Positions 16,221-25,653 of a stretch of DNA of 64,000 bases are shown in pieces. Each line of letters starts with the position of its first letter. Position 1 is the stretch's first letter. Where the stretch lies: positions 124,001-188,000 of the forward strand of contig NZ_JFHL01000002.1 in NCBI RefSeq assembly GCF_003664995.1, in the 5' to 3' direction. Origin of the DNA: Mesotoga sp. BH458_6_3_2_1. GTDB lineage: Bacteria > Thermotogota > Thermotogae > Petrotogales > Kosmotogaceae. The notes beneath the pieces were generated by a model, which worked only from the letters and a program-made list of their open reading frames with translations, did no database searches and was not told where the DNA came from. Position numbers and translations under genes: made by a program.

Positions 16221-17945
16221 TTACTCTTTCCACCAGCCTTCTAACTGGAAGAGCAGGCCAGTTGCAGGTGTTAGTTTTTCGACTGGCATCTTAATGTTGT
16301 TTTTGTAGACATAAAGGAAGTTCTGTGCCATTGTGAAGACCACCGGCTGATACTCGGCAAAAAGCACCTGGAACTCCGCAAACAAGTCATATCTGTCCTG
16401 ATCGACAACGGCAGACGTTTGGAGTCTGTAGATCTCGTCTACTCTCTTTTCCCAGTCGGGAAGAACGTAGATGTCTTCAGTTATGTGGTCATCAGGATTG
16501 TAGTCAGGAGGATAGTTCCAGAAATGCAGACCGCCGTCAAGCCTGTAAACGTTCCAGCCTGTTCCAGGATCCACACTGCCTGTCAATCCGATAACGACTG
16601 ATTCGTAGGTTGCGTCTGTCAGTCTTGCAACAACGGTGTTGAAGTCAATTGGTCTGAAATTGACCTTTATTCCAAGTTTGGCAGCCCCATCGACGATAAT
16701 GTTGCTTATTGCCTCTCTGACTACGTTTCCAGCATTGGTTATGAGCTCAAACTCAACTGGGTTTCCATTTGCATCCACACAGGTTCCATCTGGAAGCCAG
16801 TTGAAGCCGCCTCTCCTGAGCTCGAGTCTTGCTCTCGTGATTGAGTACTTGTAGGCAAACTCCTCAATTTCCGGATTGTAGAAACCACTCGATGGAGATA
16901 CAGGCCCATACAGAGGAGAACCAAGTCCATTGTAGAGGGATTCGATGATGGCATCTCTATCCATTGCATAGACAAAGGCCCTTCTAAATCCATCGTTTCT
17001 GAACCATTCTCTCTTGACTGGATCTGTGGAATTGAAGTTGAAAGTTACGAACTGAGAACCGAGAGCCGGTCCACCGACGCCAGTTATCCAGCCCTTTTCT
17101 GCGGCCATTTCTGCCAGCCTTGGGAACTGCTCGGCAGTCGGTCCGTAAAGATCGATTTCGCCAGCCTCAAATCTGAGAAGAGATGTGTTCTGGTCTGCAA
17201 GAAGCTCGTAGTTGAGTTTATCGAAGTAGGGTAGTTGTACTCCACTTGCGTCAACCTTCCAGTAGTAGGGGTTCCTCTCGAATACAATCCTTACGCCTTC
17301 GACGTAATCTGTAATCACAAAGGGTCCCATTCCGACTAGCTTATCAAAGTCTGCAATTGTCCAGAACTCCGGGTAAGTACCATTGGCGACAACTTCCTCC
17401 AGAATGTGCTTTGGCATTATCGGGCGGAAGCCAATCTGCCTTAAAGCAGTAACCTGAGGTACTGTCCATGTGAAGGAGATCGTGGTTTCATCGACGATCT
17501 CGACCACTGGAAGCTGGTCGTTTGAATCGAGATAAGAGCCGTTTCCGTTGGCCGTGTTCTCTGGAACAAAGGACAAGTCAACGAATGTCCAGTACACGTC
17601 GTCCATTGTGAATGGTGCCCCGTCGGACCACTGGAGACCTTCTCTTATTTGTACGAAGAAGGTAAGTCCGTCATCAGAGAACCACCATTTTTTTGCCAGA
17701 CCGGGAAGCGATGGCATACCGCCCTCGTCGGCTTCGATGAGAGTTGCAAGAGTGAATCCGAGAGGATCGGTTGAACTGGTTTCCTGAGCCCAGTCATAGT
17801 TGAAGGTCTTTGGATCTCCCAAGCCCCAGTAATAGAAAGTTCCTCCGGGCTTGCCATTGAATGTCTCTTCTACTTGGTACTCAGGGGCCGCAAAGAGTAA
17901 TCCTGCAGCAATGAGTACTACGAGAAGCACTAAGAGTTTCTTCAT
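16221..17945 (-). CDS. Family 5 extracellular solute-binding protein (peptide/oligosaccharide)
   Basis: 574 residues. Signal peptide MKKLLVLLVVLIAAGLLFAA, no lipobox cysteine. Hallmarks of SBP family 5 include GGTFYYWGLGDPKTFNYD, GLAKKWWFSDDGLTFFVQIREGLQWSDGAPFTMDDV and AFVYAMDRDAI. It captures substrate in the periplasm for OppBCDF. The family binds oligopeptides, but in Thermotogales many members bind sugars, so the substrate is not assigned. The start overlaps the oppF stop by four bases. The hairpin downstream fits a need for more binding protein than permease. Confidence 0.92.
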   Translation of the reverse strand: MKKLLVLLVVLIAAGLLFAAPEYQVEETFNGKPGGTFYYWGLGDPKTFNYDWAQETSSTDPLGFTLATLIEADEGGMPSLPGLAKKWWFSDDGLTFFVQIREGLQWSDGAPFTMDDVYWTFVDLSFVPENTANGNGSYLDSNDQLPVVEIVDETTISFTWTVPQVTALRQIGFRPIMPKHILEEVVANGTYPEFWTIADFDKLVGMGPFVITDYVEGVRIVFERNPYYWKVDASGVQLPYFDKLNYELLADQNTSLLRFEAGEIDLYGPTAEQFPRLAEMAAEKGWITGVGGPALGSQFVTFNFNSTDPVKREWFRNDGFRRAFVYAMDRDAIIESLYNGLGSPLYGPVSPSSGFYNPEIEEFAYKYSITRARLELRRGGFNWLPDGTCVDANGNPVEFELITNAGNVVREAISNIIVDGAAKLGIKVNFRPIDFNTVVARLTDATYESVVIGLTGSVDPGTGWNVYRLDGGLHFWNYPPDYNPDDHITEDIYVLPDWEKRVDEIYRLQTSAVVDQDRYDLFAEFQVLFAEYQPVVFTMAQNFLYVYKNNIKMPVEKLTPATGLLFQLEGWWKE

Positions 17946-19114
17946 TTACTTTCCCCTCCTTGTTCATGAGATGTGGAATAAAGATGGCACGCAACATAAT
18001 GATTCTCATCCGCCCTAAACATGGGCGGATATTCCTTGGTACAAATATCCATCCTGTACTTGCATCTTGGATTGAAGAAACAGCCTGCCGGTCTGTTTAT
18101 TGGACTTGGTACCTGGCCGCCGACAAGATCTTTGCGATTTCGCTTCTTCTTCGGATCGGGTATTGGAGCCGCAGCAAGAAGTGCTTTCGTGTAAGGATGC
18201 AATGGATCCTTGAAAATCGACTCGCTGTTGCCCTGTTCTACGATCCTACCAAGGTACATTACAGAGACGTCTTGCGATATAAATCTTACTAGAGAAAGGT
18301 TATGAGAGATGAAAACATAACCTGCATTGAGTTGCTCCTGCAGTTTTTCAAAGAGATTGACTATCTGAGCTTGAACCGAAACATCTAAGGCAGAAGTCGG
18401 CTCATCGAGAACGATGAGATCCGGGTTTACACTGATAGCCCTTGCAACGGCTATCCTCTGTCTCTGACCACCACTGAACTGGTGCGGATATCTGTCCACG
18501 TGATAAGGTTTAAGGCCGACTTGTACAAGGAGTTCCTTCACCATTTCAACTGCTTCGTCAAGGTCTTTAGCAAGTTTGTGGAAAAGAAGCGGTTCAGTTA
18601 ACATCTGCCCAACTGTCATCCTTGGATTCAGAGAAGACATTGGGTCCTGAAATACTATCTGTGCCTTTTGCCTGAGAAGCTTCTTCTTGTGATCTGACTT
18701 ATCAAACAGGATATCTATCGCCTTTGAAGAGTCCTTATTGACTCCATTATATACATCGTACATCTTCTTTTCGAAAGGTTCGAACACAACACCATCGCCG
18801 TTATTGAACTTCTCAGTATCGAAATACTTCTCTCTCAAATACTGTTTTGCTCTTCGCTTCTTCATGAAGTAGAAAGTGGTGTCTTCTTCGTCAATAAGCA
18901 TTTCTCCATCAGTTACTTCATGTAGACGAATAATCGATTTGCCGATTGTCGTCTTTCCGCATCCCGACTCTCCGACGATTCCTATGGTCTTGCCCCTATC
19001 AACCGAGAAGGATACGTCGTCAACGGCTTTGACAAAACCAACAACTCTCTCTATGAGGAAGCCTTGCTTGATCGGGAAGTACTTCTTCAGATTTCTAACT
19101 TCAAGAAGCTTCAT
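17942..19114 (-). CDS. oppF: Oligopeptide ABC transporter ATPase, OppF/DppF type, with insertion before the Q-loop
   Basis: 390 residues. Walker A GESGCGKT (48-55), Q-loop FQDPMSSLNPRM (~155-166), signature FSGGQRQRIAVARA, Walker B DLIVLDEPTSALD, and the C-terminal oligopeptide extension with Cys-rich GCFFNPRC...C...C, which binds an Fe-S cluster in related proteins. About 60 residues of lysine/acid-rich sequence (~80-148) are inserted between Walker A and the Q-loop, where OppF normally has a short linker. It powers peptide import with OppD. Overlaps both neighbours by four bases. Confidence 0.92.
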   Translation of the reverse strand: MKLLEVRNLKKYFPIKQGFLIERVVGFVKAVDDVSFSVDRGKTIGIVGESGCGKTTIGKSIIRLHEVTDGEMLIDEEDTTFYFMKKRRAKQYLREKYFDTEKFNNGDGVVFEPFEKKMYDVYNGVNKDSSKAIDILFDKSDHKKKLLRQKAQIVFQDPMSSLNPRMTVGQMLTEPLLFHKLAKDLDEAVEMVKELLVQVGLKPYHVDRYPHQFSGGQRQRIAVARAISVNPDLIVLDEPTSALDVSVQAQIVNLFEKLQEQLNAGYVFISHNLSLVRFISQDVSVMYLGRIVEQGNSESIFKDPLHPYTKALLAAAPIPDPKKKRNRKDLVGGQVPSPINRPAGCFFNPRCKYRMDICTKEYPPMFRADENHYVACHLYSTSHEQGGESK

Positions 19115-20148
19115 TCTTGAGCCTCCTTGACCAGCAGTACTTTGTTAGTAATTGGGTTCCAGCATCTGACGAAATGATTATCCTTCATTTGTTCAAGCTG
19201 AGGCATCTCTTTATAGCATTTGTCCGTTGCTCTTGAACACCTTGGAAGGAATGGGCATAGCACGGGTGGATTCAACATTACTGGCGGCTGGCCAGGAATA
19301 GGGAGGAGCTGATCTTGTTTTATATCGAGTCTCGGTATGCATTCGAGTAGCGCAAATGTGTATGGATTCATCGGACTGTCAAAGATCTCAAGAGAATCTG
19401 CCATCTCCATCTGATAGCTTCCATACATTACACTAATTTTCGTGGCTATTTCGGCAATTACAGCCAGATCGTGTGTGATGAAAATCATGCTGCTATTGAA
19501 CTGCTCCTGAAGATCCTTCATCAGTTCCAAAATCTGAGCTTGAACTGTCACGTCCAGAGCTGTTGAAGGCTCATCGGCAACCAGGATTTCCGGATCACAC
19601 GAAAGCGCTATCGCTATCACTACTCTCTGGCGCTGTCCCCCAGAAAGCTGAAAGGGGTAATCATCGATTCGCTCGGAGGGCTTTGGAATTCCCACCTGTT
19701 CGAGAAGCTTTATCGATCGTTCTCTTGCTTCCTCTTCGGTAACTTTCTTATGGTGAACAATGGTCTCTATCATCTGGTTACCGACAGTGTACATCGGGTC
19801 AAGCGAAGTCATTGGGTCCTGAAAGATCATTCCTATGTGTTTCCCCCTGACTCTGGAGAAACTATCTTTTGGAAGCTTTGCCAAATCAATATAGTCCTTT
19901 TCACCGCTCTTACTGAATTCATCGGTCAAAAAGAGAATTTCGCCACCAGCAATGAAGCCTGGGTTATCAACCATCCCCGCAACTGTTTTCACAGTCACAC
20001 TCTTCCCAGAACCAGTCTCTCCAACTATTCCCAAGACCTCATCTCGATAAAGATCGAAAGAGACATCTTGAACGGCCTTAACAACTCCTTCGGCCATATT
20101 GAAGTGAGTAGAGAGGTTTTTTACCGAAAGGATAGGCCTTTCCTGCAA
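19111..20148 (-). CDS. oppD: Oligopeptide ABC transporter ATPase, OppD/DppD type
   Basis: About 345 residues. Walker A GETGSGKSVT, Q-loop IFQDPMTSLDPM, signature LSGGQRQRVVIAIAL, Walker B ILVADEPSTALD, and a C-terminal cysteine set (PVLCPFLPRC...C...C) as in OppD. I place the start at TTG 20148 with GAGGTGAT just upstream; the open frame reaches 20241 but that extension holds the promoter. First gene of the opp operon, divergent from the tRNA-editing gene. Confidence 0.9.
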   Translation of the reverse strand: MQERPILSVKNLSTHFNMAEGVVKAVQDVSFDLYRDEVLGIVGETGSGKSVTVKTVAGMVDNPGFIAGGEILFLTDEFSKSGEKDYIDLAKLPKDSFSRVRGKHIGMIFQDPMTSLDPMYTVGNQMIETIVHHKKVTEEEARERSIKLLEQVGIPKPSERIDDYPFQLSGGQRQRVVIAIALSCDPEILVADEPSTALDVTVQAQILELMKDLQEQFNSSMIFITHDLAVIAEIATKISVMYGSYQMEMADSLEIFDSPMNPYTFALLECIPRLDIKQDQLLPIPGQPPVMLNPPVLCPFLPRCSRATDKCYKEMPQLEQMKDNHFVRCWNPITNKVLLVKEAQE

Positions 20149-20211
20149 CCAAATCACCTCATATTCATTTTTCGAATTATCACCCACGGAGTTAAGAAAT
20201 GCTACTGTATA

Positions 20212-20241
20212 ATTATTACATATATTTGCACATAATATCAA
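20212..20241 (-). promoter_or_regulatory. Candidate promoter of the opp operon
   Basis: On the minus strand TTGATA (20241-20236), 18-bp spacer, AATAAT (20217-20212). The leader to TTG 20148 is about 57 nt. A plus-strand TATAAT at 20208-20213 overlaps its -10, so divergent promoters may compete. Confidence 0.45.
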
Positions 20242-20258
20242 GTGGCCGGGGGCGATGT

Positions 20259-21380
20259 ATGTTAGAAGCAGTAAGGGAAATATGGTTTGGAGAAGGTACT
20301 ACCTACGTCAGGATATGTTACGGTAATGTGTATGTTGATGGAGAAGCAGGACAACTTGGCGACCGTGGAAAAGTGGACGGACTGGATATCTTGTCTGTAA
20401 ATGAGTCGAATAATGAGATTCTTATCGAAGTAGATGGAATAATCGATAAGGGCAGAGGTGAATCGGTGGAAATCAATATCGATGAGACGAGGAGACAGGA
20501 TATCTCCCAACAGCACACTGCGCAGCACTTGTTATCGGCAATATTTCTTCGCGAATTGGATGCCGAAACCGTGGGGTTTCAGATGGGGGAAGAACACACT
20601 TCAATCGATCTTTCTCTTGGAATCCTTAAGGATGATATGATCGATTATGTCGAGAGGACCTGCAATGAGCTGATTAATGACAATCTTCAGGTAAGAAGAT
20701 TCATCGTGAATAGACCTGAGCTTGAAAAACTGAATCTTAGAAAGGAAATCAAACGCGAAATTGCAGAGAGTGAGAGAGACATCAAACTAGTTGAAATAGA
20801 TGGAATAGATTTGAGTGCTTGTTCAGGTCTTCATGTTGAAAGTACCGGCCGAATAAAGTTACTGAAGATCTTGAGACGTGAGAAGGCCAAAGGGGAGTTA
20901 ACCAGAGTCTATTTCGTGGCAGGTGATAGAGCCGTAAACGACTATATTTTGAAGCACAATCTAATTGCTGAGTCGGCCCTCTCCTTGACTTGTAGCTACT
21001 CCGATTTGCCGAATCGAGTAGAATCGCTTCTAAGTGAAGTTAAGAAGAACAGTTCGACAGTCAGGAGTCTTTCCGAAAGATTGGCCATTTATACTGCGAA
21101 AGAGATAGATGAATCTAGCTCTGAAGTGACGTTTCTTGAGGATGAAGAAAGCATCCTAGCATCTATTCCAAGGTTTGTTACTCTAGAAAAGTATCTTATT
21201 GTTGGTAAGGCGAGAGATAGAATCTTTTTATATGGTAAAGGAGTGGACTGTAAAGAGGTTCTAAACAGGGTAAAAGAAGAGTTTGATGTAAAGGGTGGCT
21301 CTGGAAAAGAAAGGGGCCAGTTTGTTTTCGAAGGGGATTATTCGGTAATTAAGAAACTGATTTTGAAGAGCTTTGGATAA
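20259..21380 (+). CDS. Stand-alone alanyl-tRNA editing protein, AlaX-L type
   Basis: 373 residues. It has the AlaRS editing-domain zinc ligands HTAQH (His86, His90) and CSGLH (Cys188, His192), followed by a coiled stretch and a DHHA1-like C-terminus (VKGGSGKERGQFVF). No aminoacylation domain is present. AlaX proteins hydrolyse mischarged Ser- or Gly-tRNA(Ala) in trans. The usual CGGTH is CSGLH here; the metal ligands survive but Gly and Thr are replaced, so specificity may differ. ATG 20259 is preferred over an upstream frame extension to 20199. The end overlaps dnaB by eight bases. Confidence 0.85.
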   Translation: MLEAVREIWFGEGTTYVRICYGNVYVDGEAGQLGDRGKVDGLDILSVNESNNEILIEVDGIIDKGRGESVEINIDETRRQDISQQHTAQHLLSAIFLRELDAETVGFQMGEEHTSIDLSLGILKDDMIDYVERTCNELINDNLQVRRFIVNRPELEKLNLRKEIKREIAESERDIKLVEIDGIDLSACSGLHVESTGRIKLLKILRREKAKGELTRVYFVAGDRAVNDYILKHNLIAESALSLTCSYSDLPNRVESLLSEVKKNSSTVRSLSERLAIYTAKEIDESSSEVTFLEDEESILASIPRFVTLEKYLIVGKARDRIFLYGKGVDCKEVLNRVKEEFDVKGGSGKERGQFVFEGDYSVIKKLILKSFG

Positions 21381-22743
21381 TGTAGAGAAGTTGGTGAGCA
21401 TTTTGAAGGCAAGAGTACCTCCCAATAGTATTGAATCTGAAGAAGCAGTGATAGGGAGCATCCTTATAGATCCAGATGTTGTTCCTGACGTGATGGAGCT
21501 TCTCACTAGTAGAGACTTCTACTCGCGAAAGAACCAGCTTGTGTTTTCCGTTATGGAGAAGCTTTTTGATGAAGGAAGTCCAGTAGACATTGTCTCGGTT
21601 ACTGAGAGGCTGAGAACCGGTGGCGTCCTTGAAGAAGTGGGAGGAGAGGTGGATCTTGCGAAACTTGCCGATGTCGTTCCCACTTCAGCCAATTTCTTTT
21701 ACTATGGAAAGACAGTTAAGGAAAAGTCGCTTCTGCGCTCCCTCATTTCGGCAGCTAGCTCCATTGTCGAAAACGCTTACGAAGGGGAAGAGACTGACGA
21801 TATTCTTGATAGCGCAGAGAAGGCGATATTCCAGATAACAGAGGCGCAGATTTCGAAGACTTACCAGCATATTGGAAAGATAATGCATGAGCTTTTCCAT
21901 AATTTGGAAAGACTGAAGGAGAACGCTGTTACTGGAAGGATTACCGGTATTGCTAGTGGTTACAGACGGCTTGACGAAGTTACAACTGGTTTCCGACCCT
22001 CCGATCTTGTCATTGTTGCTGCTAGGCCATCAATGGGCAAGACTGCTTTTGCATTGAGTATGGCAAGCAACATGGCTTTGAAATTCCAGTTGCCTGTAGC
22101 GGTTTTTTGCCTGGAGATGTCTAAGGAACAGCTTGCTCAACGACTTCTGTGCAATGTGACAAACTTCGAGTTATCGCGACTCAGGGCGGGGGATATCGGT
22201 AATGAAGAGTGGAAGCGCTTGACAAATGGAGCCAGCACCCTGCAAACGGCCCCGATCATCATCGATGATGAACCATCGCTGGACCCCAGATCACTTAGAG
22301 CCAAGGCAAGAAGAATAAAGATGGAGCACAATGTTCAGGTTCTCTTTGTTGATTATCTTCAGCTAATGCATACAAAAGGCAGATCTGATAATCGGCAGCA
22401 GGAGATTTCGGAGATTTCTCGATCCATGAAACTACTGGCAAGGGAGTTGGATATTACTGTAGTAGCTCTTTCTCAGCTTTCGAGGGCTGTGGAACAAAGA
22501 GAGGACAAGATGCCCCGCTTGAGCGATCTCAGAGAATCTGGCGCCATTGAACAGGATGCTGATACTGTAATGTTCCTTTATAGAGAAGACTATTACAAAG
22601 ATAAGAGCGAGGTAAGTGATTCGCCACAAGTTACAAAGGTAATAATCGGAAAACAGAGAAACGGTCCCGTCGGAACTATCGAGCTGATGTTTCACCCGAA
22701 GACGGCCACGTTCTATGATAAGGCGTTTGAGGTAAATCGATGA
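21373..22743 (+). CDS. dnaB: Replicative DNA helicase DnaB
   Basis: About 456 residues. The N-terminal collar domain (~10-110: PPNSIESEEAVIGSIL) leads into a RecA-like motor with ARPSMGKTAFA (Walker A), VFCLEMSKEQL, LFVDYLQLM (Walker B), SQLSRAVEQREDKMPRLSDLRESGAIEQDAD and IGKQRNGPVGTIEL. It is the hexameric 5'-3' helicase of the replication fork. Start at TTG 21373 overlaps the previous gene; GTG 21394 is an alternative. No intein is present, although DnaB is a common intein site. Overlaps the ABC ATPase gene by four bases. Confidence 0.95.
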   Translation: MDNVEKLVSILKARVPPNSIESEEAVIGSILIDPDVVPDVMELLTSRDFYSRKNQLVFSVMEKLFDEGSPVDIVSVTERLRTGGVLEEVGGEVDLAKLADVVPTSANFFYYGKTVKEKSLLRSLISAASSIVENAYEGEETDDILDSAEKAIFQITEAQISKTYQHIGKIMHELFHNLERLKENAVTGRITGIASGYRRLDEVTTGFRPSDLVIVAARPSMGKTAFALSMASNMALKFQLPVAVFCLEMSKEQLAQRLLCNVTNFELSRLRAGDIGNEEWKRLTNGASTLQTAPIIIDDEPSLDPRSLRAKARRIKMEHNVQVLFVDYLQLMHTKGRSDNRQQEISEISRSMKLLARELDITVVALSQLSRAVEQREDKMPRLSDLRESGAIEQDADTVMFLYREDYYKDKSEVSDSPQVTKVIIGKQRNGPVGTIELMFHPKTATFYDKAFEVNR

Positions 22744-23501
22744 TAGAAGCTCTGAATTTGACAAGGAGTTTCGGAAGCCTCATAGCTGTTGACCAGGTTA
22801 ATCTAACCATTCCCTCCGGCGAGATCTACGGTTTTCTAGGACCTAACGGAGCGGGAAAGACAACGACCATTAAGATGCTCACCGGGGTAATTGCCCCTAG
22901 TTCAGGGAAGATTAAAATTGCTGGGTTGGATATTGAGAGAAACAAGCTGGAAATAAAGGGGTTGATCTCTGTTGTTCCTGATGAACCGAAGATGTATGAC
23001 AACTTGAAAGGGGTTGAGTTTGTCAAATTCATAATTGACATTTATCGTCTTCCTCCAAAGGAGACTATGTCGAAGCTTATGGACATTGCCGATGCCTTCA
23101 AAATCGACTACCTCGGGAAATACATAGGCGATTACTCACACGGAATGAAACAGAAGCTGATGGTAGCCATTGCCCTTATGAGAGAGCCGACCGTTATCTT
23201 TCTCGATGAACCCACTGTGGGTCTTGATGCGTCGAGTGCGGGCAAATTGAAGGCCTGGTTGAGAAACATGGCCGATAAGGGAACGACTGTCTTCATGACA
23301 ACTCATGTACTTGAGGTTGCCGAGAAGATGTGTGACAGGATAGGAATCATTGATAGAGGAAGACTCATTGCCGAGGGGACGCTTTCAGCCCTAAGAGAGG
23401 ATTTTGGAAGTGTTGAATCGACTCTTGAAGAGCTCTTTCTTGATATTACAGGCGACAGCAGTATAGATGCTTTGGTCAAGAGTTTACAGGAGGGAATGTG
23501 A
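22740..23501 (+). CDS. ABC transporter ATP-binding protein (CcmA/ABC-2 type)
   Basis: 253 residues, a single nucleotide-binding domain. Walker A GPNGAGKTTT (~37-46), Q-loop VVPDEPKMYDNL, signature YSHGMKQKLMVAIAL, Walker B VIFLDEPTVGLD and switch His in TTHVLEVAEKM. The regular domain followed by GTLSALREDFGSVESTLEELFLDITG is the pattern of ATPases paired with ABC-2 exporters. The next gene, overlapping by four bases, encodes a membrane protein that is the natural partner. Substrate unknown. Confidence 0.9.
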   Translation: MIEALNLTRSFGSLIAVDQVNLTIPSGEIYGFLGPNGAGKTTTIKMLTGVIAPSSGKIKIAGLDIERNKLEIKGLISVVPDEPKMYDNLKGVEFVKFIIDIYRLPPKETMSKLMDIADAFKIDYLGKYIGDYSHGMKQKLMVAIALMREPTVIFLDEPTVGLDASSAGKLKAWLRNMADKGTTVFMTTHVLEVAEKMCDRIGIIDRGRLIAEGTLSALREDFGSVESTLEELFLDITGDSSIDALVKSLQEGM

Positions 23502-24061
23502 AGAGACTGATTATACTCTTTCAGGAGGTTATCATTGGTTTTGTGGCAGTTTCCGTCCTGTTTTTTTGGGACCCCTCTCTATCAAAGGGCTTGCTGCTCT
23601 TCACAATCTTACTGGGAGTCATAGTATATAGACCGCAGTTCGAAAAAAAGATTGAATCTATGTACGCTTTGTCCAGAATCGTTAGAGGGATTTTAAGGAA
23701 GCCATGTACTCTGATTCTGGTGACTGTGATTTTGGCCAATCAGAACAGGAACTTGCAGTCAGCGCTGGGAATAATCTCCTCATACGCTCTTATTGCTTCG
23801 GTAGCTTCGATTTCTTTCCTGATATTCCGAAAGCTGAGGGAGTTCCGGGAGAGCCTAATAGCCGTTTCTATTGCTGCCGTTATGCTTCTTTCGGGTTGGC
23901 TATTTCCGTCGGCTCTCACTCTTCCGTTGTTTGCAAACAGTTACCTTCCTTCTTTCTGGTTCTTCGAAATTGCATCGGGTGATTTGTTTGCCTTTCTGCT
24001 TGTTGGTGTTCTATCTTTGTGGCTGTTTAGACTAAGGCATAGATTCGACAGAAATGACTAA
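23498..24061 (+). CDS. Membrane protein, probable partner of the preceding ABC ATPase
   Basis: 187 residues starting at GTG, coupled to the ATPase by a 4-bp overlap. Five or six hydrophobic segments are visible (~5-24, 28-43, 71-83, 88-108, 115-135 and 160-178) separated by short basic loops. It is too short for a standard ABC-2 permease (about 250-400 residues) and I see no family motif, so it may be a half-size permease or a truncated one. Function is inferred from position only. Confidence 0.65.
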   Translation: MKRLIILFQEVIIGFVAVSVLFFWDPSLSKGLLLFTILLGVIVYRPQFEKKIESMYALSRIVRGILRKPCTLILVTVILANQNRNLQSALGIISSYALIASVASISFLIFRKLREFRESLIAVSIAAVMLLSGWLFPSALTLPLFANSYLPSFWFFEIASGDLFAFLLVGVLSLWLFRLRHRFDRND

Positions 24062-24152
24062 TATTACGATCAAAAACATAGCCTTAACTATAGTTGACCT
24101 TTTCGGTAGTAAAATTACTGTGAGAAAAAACGTTGAAGGGAGCTGAAAAGAG

Positions 24153-24578
24153 ATGCAGATTTCACTTGATCAATTCTTAGGAGCGATAATGTCCAGAGTA
24201 GATAATCTAGAGGCAACTATAGATGATCTAAGGCTCAGAACTAACATAGCTATGCGTTTGGTTAAGACAACGGTGCCCGAGCTTACTAGGGATGATGTCG
24301 AGAAGGCAGTGAGTGAAGAGCTTGAGGTCACTAAGAACGCTGGAATGATGGAAGAAAGCGATGAGATTGAGGAGATTTCTTCTAAGTTGACTGAGAGCAT
24401 TTTCGGTTGGTTAGAAGGAGATGTTACCGAGCTCAAGGAAAAGATGGATGCCTATAGAAAAAGACTCCAAGAGACTATGGAAGCTGAAAAAAGCAAAGTA
24501 ATAGACGTTGCACCAGCGGGTTTTGTAAACCAGCTTGGTCAGGAAAAGGGCCAGAAGAAAGGTAAGATAGTATTCTAG
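24153..24578 (+). CDS. Hypothetical coiled-coil protein
   Basis: 141 residues, acidic, without signal peptide or cysteine. Heptad-like helices at ~1-45 (SLDQFLGAIMSRVDNLEATI) and ~100-125 (VTELKEKMDAYRKRLQETME) suggest oligomerisation. The C-terminus is short and basic (KGQKKGKIVF). GAAGGGAG precedes ATG 24153, and a 91-bp gap separates it from the membrane gene, so it may have its own promoter. TTGACC is present at 24094-24099 but without a well-spaced -10. Not recognised. Confidence 0.6.
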   Translation: MQISLDQFLGAIMSRVDNLEATIDDLRLRTNIAMRLVKTTVPELTRDDVEKAVSEELEVTKNAGMMEESDEIEEISSKLTESIFGWLEGDVTELKEKMDAYRKRLQETMEAEKSKVIDVAPAGFVNQLGQEKGQKKGKIVF

Positions 24579-24589
24579 GATTTTAGATG

Positions 24590-24617
24590 GCTGGGGCGCT
24601 GCTGTGCCTCAGCTTTC
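24590..24617. terminator. Candidate hairpin between convergent genes
   Basis: GCTGGGGC...GCCTCAGC with one wobble pair and an 8-base loop, followed by TTT on the plus strand. It overlaps the stop codon of the M42 peptidase gene. Weak U tract. Confidence 0.4.
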
Positions 24618-25637
24618 AATGTATCCCATCAAAAGCTTCAAGGTATTTTCCAAAGCTCTGTAATGAGTCCTTTCATAACCATGGGATGATTCAACTCCCG
24701 GGCCGACAAGTCCAAACCTAACGTCGTATCCAGCTCTGAGCGATGCTTCGACATCGGAGCCGTAGAAGGGATATATGTCAACTGCATAATCGACACTGAC
24801 TTTTTTTGCTGTTTCGATCAAATTCCTTACAACCGAATTATCGTAAGGGCCGCCTGAATCCTTTGCACATATCGAAACTACGAATTCGTCAGTTTTCAAA
24901 GTATCGCCTATCGCGCCCATATCGACCGAAATAATCTCTTCACAGTCCTCAGGCATCGCCGCAGAGGCTCCGTGACCTACCTCTTCGTAGTTTGAGAAGA
25001 AGAGATATGTCTTTCTTCCAAAGGTCACTTCACCGGATGAGGCCCTTCTTGCCAGATCAAGTAAGACAGCCACGCTTGCCTTGTCATCTAGGTGCCTTGA
25101 CTTCACAAAACCATTATCAGTCACAGTTACTCTGGGATCGAATGAGACAAAATCACCTGCTTCTATTCCCAGTCTTTGAAGTGCTTCAGCGTCTTTAGCT
25201 TCTTCATCGACACGAATTTCCATATTAGAGATCTTCCGCTCAAGGGTTCGAGCATTTTCGAAGACGTGAACTGAAGGTGAAATCGACTGAATAGTTCCTG
25301 TAAAGGATTTGCCAGATTTTGTGTGAACGATGCAGTTTTCGTTTTCTATGCTGTTCATAGTGAAACCACCGATATTCGTCATCTCAAGGCGCCCATTTGG
25401 CTTCAAAGACTTAACCATCGCTCCAAGAGTATCTACATGAGCTGCCAATACTATTGGTCTATCTTGCCCTCCTATCTCGACGACAAGAGCGCCCTTTCTG
25501 GTTCTGCGTGGAATGAGCCCCATTCCACGGAGTTCAGAATCAAGATAAGTAATTATCGTATCTGTGAAACCAGAAGGACTAGGTATCTTGGCTAGATCTA
25601 CTAGTTTTTTCACAAGAAACTGCTCCGAGTAATTCAA
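24609..25637 (-). CDS. M42-family metallo-aminopeptidase
   Basis: 342 residues. Co-catalytic metal motifs: LAAHVDTLGAM (His/Asp), DDKASVAVLL (bridging Asp), NYEEVGHGAS (catalytic Glu-Glu), ISVDMGAI (Asp) and SSHGYERTH (C-terminal His). M42 enzymes are cytoplasmic TET-type dodecamers that trim peptides, a sensible downstream partner of peptide import, although some were first annotated as endoglucanases. I chose TTG 25637, preceded by GGGGGGAG; the ATG at 25676 lies inside the SufB-like gene and has no ribosome site. Last gene of the sufCB transcript. Confidence 0.9.
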   Translation of the reverse strand: MNYSEQFLVKKLVDLAKIPSPSGFTDTIITYLDSELRGMGLIPRRTRKGALVVEIGGQDRPIVLAAHVDTLGAMVKSLKPNGRLEMTNIGGFTMNSIENENCIVHTKSGKSFTGTIQSISPSVHVFENARTLERKISNMEIRVDEEAKDAEALQRLGIEAGDFVSFDPRVTVTDNGFVKSRHLDDKASVAVLLDLARRASSGEVTFGRKTYLFFSNYEEVGHGASAAMPEDCEEIISVDMGAIGDTLKTDEFVVSICAKDSGGPYDNSVVRNLIETAKKVSVDYAVDIYPFYGSDVEASLRAGYDVRFGLVGPGVESSHGYERTHYRALENTLKLLMGYIES

Positions 25638-25653
25638 AGGACTCCCCCCATTT

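Noticed and set aside
21373-22743. Intein or insertion in dnaB, and in recA (62696-63745)
   Set aside because: Both proteins are of normal length with uninterrupted motifs.
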